DNA from: JAEUIT01 sp034439815
Lineage (GTDB): Bacteria; Planctomycetota; Phycisphaerae; Phycisphaerales; SM1A02
Assembly (NCBI GenBank): GCA_034439815.1
Contig: JAWXBD010000173.1
Span: forward strand, 6,595-70,594
Length of the DNA: 64,000 nt
Direction: 5' to 3'
Both the position numbers and the translations under genes were made by a program. Position 1 is the first letter of the stretch. Each line of letters opens with the position of its first letter. The notes beneath the pieces were generated by a model, which was not told the DNA's origin, made no database searches, and was given only the letters and a program-made list of their open reading frames with translations. Positions 62,549 to 64,000 of the stretch are shown in pieces.

Positions 62549-62583
62549 AACGGCACCCACCCCGCTGTGGGGTAGGTGCCGTT
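62549..62583. terminator. Terminator hairpin after tRNA-Glu (CTC)
   Basis: A near copy of the hairpin at 62264-62298 (outer stem AACGGCACC / GGTGCCGTT, inner ACCCC / GGGGT), 23 bp after the second tRNA's 3' end, with the same flanking GTTGCTTGCAGGCT. Confidence 0.8.
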
Positions 62584-62606
62584 GCTTGCAGGCTACTGCA
62601 TTCCAG

Positions 62607-62681
62607 TGACCCTAAGGGGATTCGAACCCCTGTTCCCTCCGTGAGAGGGAGGTGTCCTGAACCAGGCTAGACGATAGGGCC
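62607..62681 (-). tRNA. tRNA-Glu (anticodon CTC)
   Basis: 75 nt, differing from the TTC copy at few positions. Anticodon loop CTCTCAC gives CTC (reads GAG); same acceptor stem and T arm; CCA not encoded. The two tRNAs and their terminators form a tandem duplication of about 285 bp. Confidence 0.97.
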
Positions 62682-62753
62682 AATGTACGGAGACGGTGCC
62701 CAGGACGGTTCGGAGTATAGCGATCGCTGTTCAGGCAAGCTAGCCTCTCGCCC

Positions 62754-63428
62754 ATGTCCGAAGCTCCAAACGCGCTCATCGTCTGCCCGATGGAGATCGA
62801 GCGCGCCGCCCTCGCGGAGCATCGCGCGATACGCGCCGCGCGCGTCGTCGTATGCGGGCCAGGTTCGGCGGCGGTCGGGCGCTGGGCGAAGGGCGTCACC
62901 ACGGCGCCGTCGCTCGTCATCCTGGCCGGTGTTGCGGGCGGACTCGCGCCGGAACTGGCGGGGGGCGAAGCGGCGGTCGTCCATGAAGTGATCGATGACC
63001 GCGGCATGGCCGTTCCGTGTCCCCTGCAATGCGCCAACGCGCGGAAGGGCTGGCGCGTCGCTTCCGTTGCATCGGTCATCACCACGCCCGCCGCCAAGCA
63101 GGCGCTGCGTGCCCGAACCGGCGCCCACATTGTGGATCTCGAATCGGCCGCGTTTGCGCGGGAAGTTTCTGCCCGCGGCTGGTCGTGGGCGATCGTGCGC
63201 GGAGTCAGCGACACCGTCACCGATGCTTTGCCGCCGGAAATCGAGACACTCGTCGATGCACGCGGACGCACGCGCACGCTGGCGGCTGCGGCGCTCGTGA
63301 TCCGGAAGCCGTCGCTCGTGCCGCAGTTTCGCCTGCTCGGTCAGCGCACCGCCGAAGCGATGCGGAACGTCGCCGCGATCATCGAGGTCCTGCTCGCCGA
63401 ACACGCCACCGCGCGAGCGGGCGCATGA
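62754..63428 (+). CDS. Nucleoside phosphorylase-like protein (MTA/SAH nucleosidase or HpnG type)
   Basis: A 224-residue protein with a PNP/UDP fold: 'ALIVCPMEIERAALAEHRA', 'VILAGVAGGLAPELAGGEAAVV', the substrate motif 'IVDLESAAFAREVSARGW' (V-D-x-E-S) and the catalytic Asp in 'VRGVSDTVTDALPPEIE'. This is the layout of MTA/SAH nucleosidases and of the hopanoid-associated phosphorylase HpnG ('VSDxxxDxLP'). No hopanoid genes are in view, so the precise substrate is open. It overlaps nadD by an ATGA. Confidence 0.8.
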   Translation: MSEAPNALIVCPMEIERAALAEHRAIRAARVVVCGPGSAAVGRWAKGVTTAPSLVILAGVAGGLAPELAGGEAAVVHEVIDDRGMAVPCPLQCANARKGWRVASVASVITTPAAKQALRARTGAHIVDLESAAFAREVSARGWSWAIVRGVSDTVTDALPPEIETLVDARGRTRTLAAAALVIRKPSLVPQFRLLGQRTAEAMRNVAAIIEVLLAEHATARAGA

Positions 63429-64000
63429 GCGCGACGCCGCCGACGTTGGTCTTCGGTGGAACGTTTGATCCTCCGCACCGGACGCACGTCGCGATGGCGC
63501 AGGCGGCGGCCGATGCGATCGGAGCGGCTTCGATTCTCGTCATTCCCGCCGCCGCCAATCCGCAGCGCACGGACGCCCCGCGCGCGTCCGCGGAACATCG
63601 GCTCGCGATGACGCAGATTGCGTTCCGCAACGAGCCGCGCGCCCGTGTGCTTGATATCGAAATGACCGCAGCGCGCCCTTCATACACAATCGATACAGTG
63701 CGGACGCTGGCCGAACGCGGTGCGGGACCGATGCGGCTTCTGATCGGCGGCGACCAGGCACTCAATTTTCCGACGTGGCGGGAGTGGCGAGATCTCGCGG
63801 CGCTTGCGGAACCGCTCATCGTCATCCGTGCACCGTATGACCGTGCACGGTTTGCCGAGGCGCTGCATGCGGCTTTTGGCGTCGACGGTCCCGCGTGGCT
63901 GCACCGCGTCGTGCCGGTCGACCCGTCCGACGTCAGCGCCACCGCGGTCCGCAGCGACATCGCGGCGACGGGCCGCTCCGACGATCTCGACGACGAAGTG
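63425..64000 (+). CDS. nadD: Nicotinate-nucleotide adenylyltransferase (3' truncated by window)
   Basis: 192 residues are visible and the frame stays open to the window end. The nucleotidyltransferase motif is GGTFDPPHRTH (residues 11-21; GxFxPxHxxH); 'ARPSYTIDTVRTL' follows, as does 'LLIGGDQALNFPTWREW' and the C-terminal 'VSATAVRSDIA' (ISST-R motif). NadD joins nicotinate mononucleotide and ATP to give deamido-NAD+. ATGA overlap with the phosphorylase gene. Confidence 0.93.
   Translation, partial: MSATPPTLVFGGTFDPPHRTHVAMAQAAADAIGAASILVIPAAANPQRTDAPRASAEHRLAMTQIAFRNEPRARVLDIEMTAARPSYTIDTVRTLAERGAGPMRLLIGGDQALNFPTWREWRDLAALAEPLIVIRAPYDRARFAEALHAAFGVDGPAWLHRVVPVDPSDVSATAVRSDIAATGRSDDLDDEV

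Overview
The window is a GC-rich bacterial chromosome segment, densely packed with genes on both strands and with many 4-bp ATGA/GTGA gene overlaps. Several features point to the Planctomycetota, most likely a Phycisphaerae-type lineage: a planctomycete-style ECF sigma/Ser-Thr kinase gene, a beta-helix surface protein with a dockerin-like C-terminus (DLNGSGSTDAADLAVLLG), a ParA fused to a glycogen-binding domain, and a csrA. This assignment is an inference from gene content; there is no rRNA in the window.

Layout. 0-8.6 kb: the end of a TPR protein, a Gfo/Idh/MocA oxidoreductase, a DadA-like oxidase, a zinc-ribbon protein, a ROK sugar kinase with formimidoylglutamate deiminase (hutF), an S9 peptidase and folE. 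8.5-13.5 kb: a thermolysin-like HExxH protease, a hydrolase-metacaspase fusion and an SDR. 13.6-15.2 kb: glycyl-tRNA synthetase. 15.3-27.3 kb: a type II secretion/type IV pilus-like cluster (pseudopilins G, H, I, J, a K/PilX-like protein, PilM/N/O-like, GspB-like, GspF, GspE) with a STAS protein and a histidine kinase inside it. 27.5-29.5 kb: a CheY-like receiver and an HD-GYP phosphodiesterase. 29.6-34.3 kb: arginine succinyltransferase genes (aminotransferase, astA, astD) and a glycosyltransferase. 34.6-39.8 kb: an M20 peptidase, dapF, an M48 protease and a lipoprotein. 39.9-42.8 kb: a NifU-like protein, csrA, a structured RNA region, mraZ with its operator and a flavin reductase. 42.8-49.8 kb: an amidohydrolase, a paralogous pair of DUF4139-like secreted proteins, a possible glycosyltransferase, two lipoproteins and a DUF2752 protein. 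49.9-55.4 kb: a sigma-kinase-TPR fusion, an M19 dipeptidase and a SerB-SerA fusion. 55.5-64 kb: a hypothetical protein, ParA-CBM48, aroB, a membrane protein, the beta-helix protein, two tRNA-Glu genes, a nucleoside phosphorylase and nadD (cut by the window edge).

The most notable candidate system is the Csr neighbourhood at 40.2-41.9 kb. The csrA leader carries a tandem array that would fold into hairpins with GGA loops. On the opposite strand, between mraZ and a terminator, lies a 400-nt region with several hairpins that show A-N-GGA in their loops, as expected of a CsrB/RsmZ-type antagonist RNA. Other items worth a second look are the ECF sigma-kinase fusion that has lost sigma region 4, the metacaspase/metalloprotease operon, the SerB-SerA fusion, the ParA-glycogen-binding fusion, and a scatter of short tandem repeats whose units are multiples of 3 inside genes but 13, 14 or 5 bp between genes.
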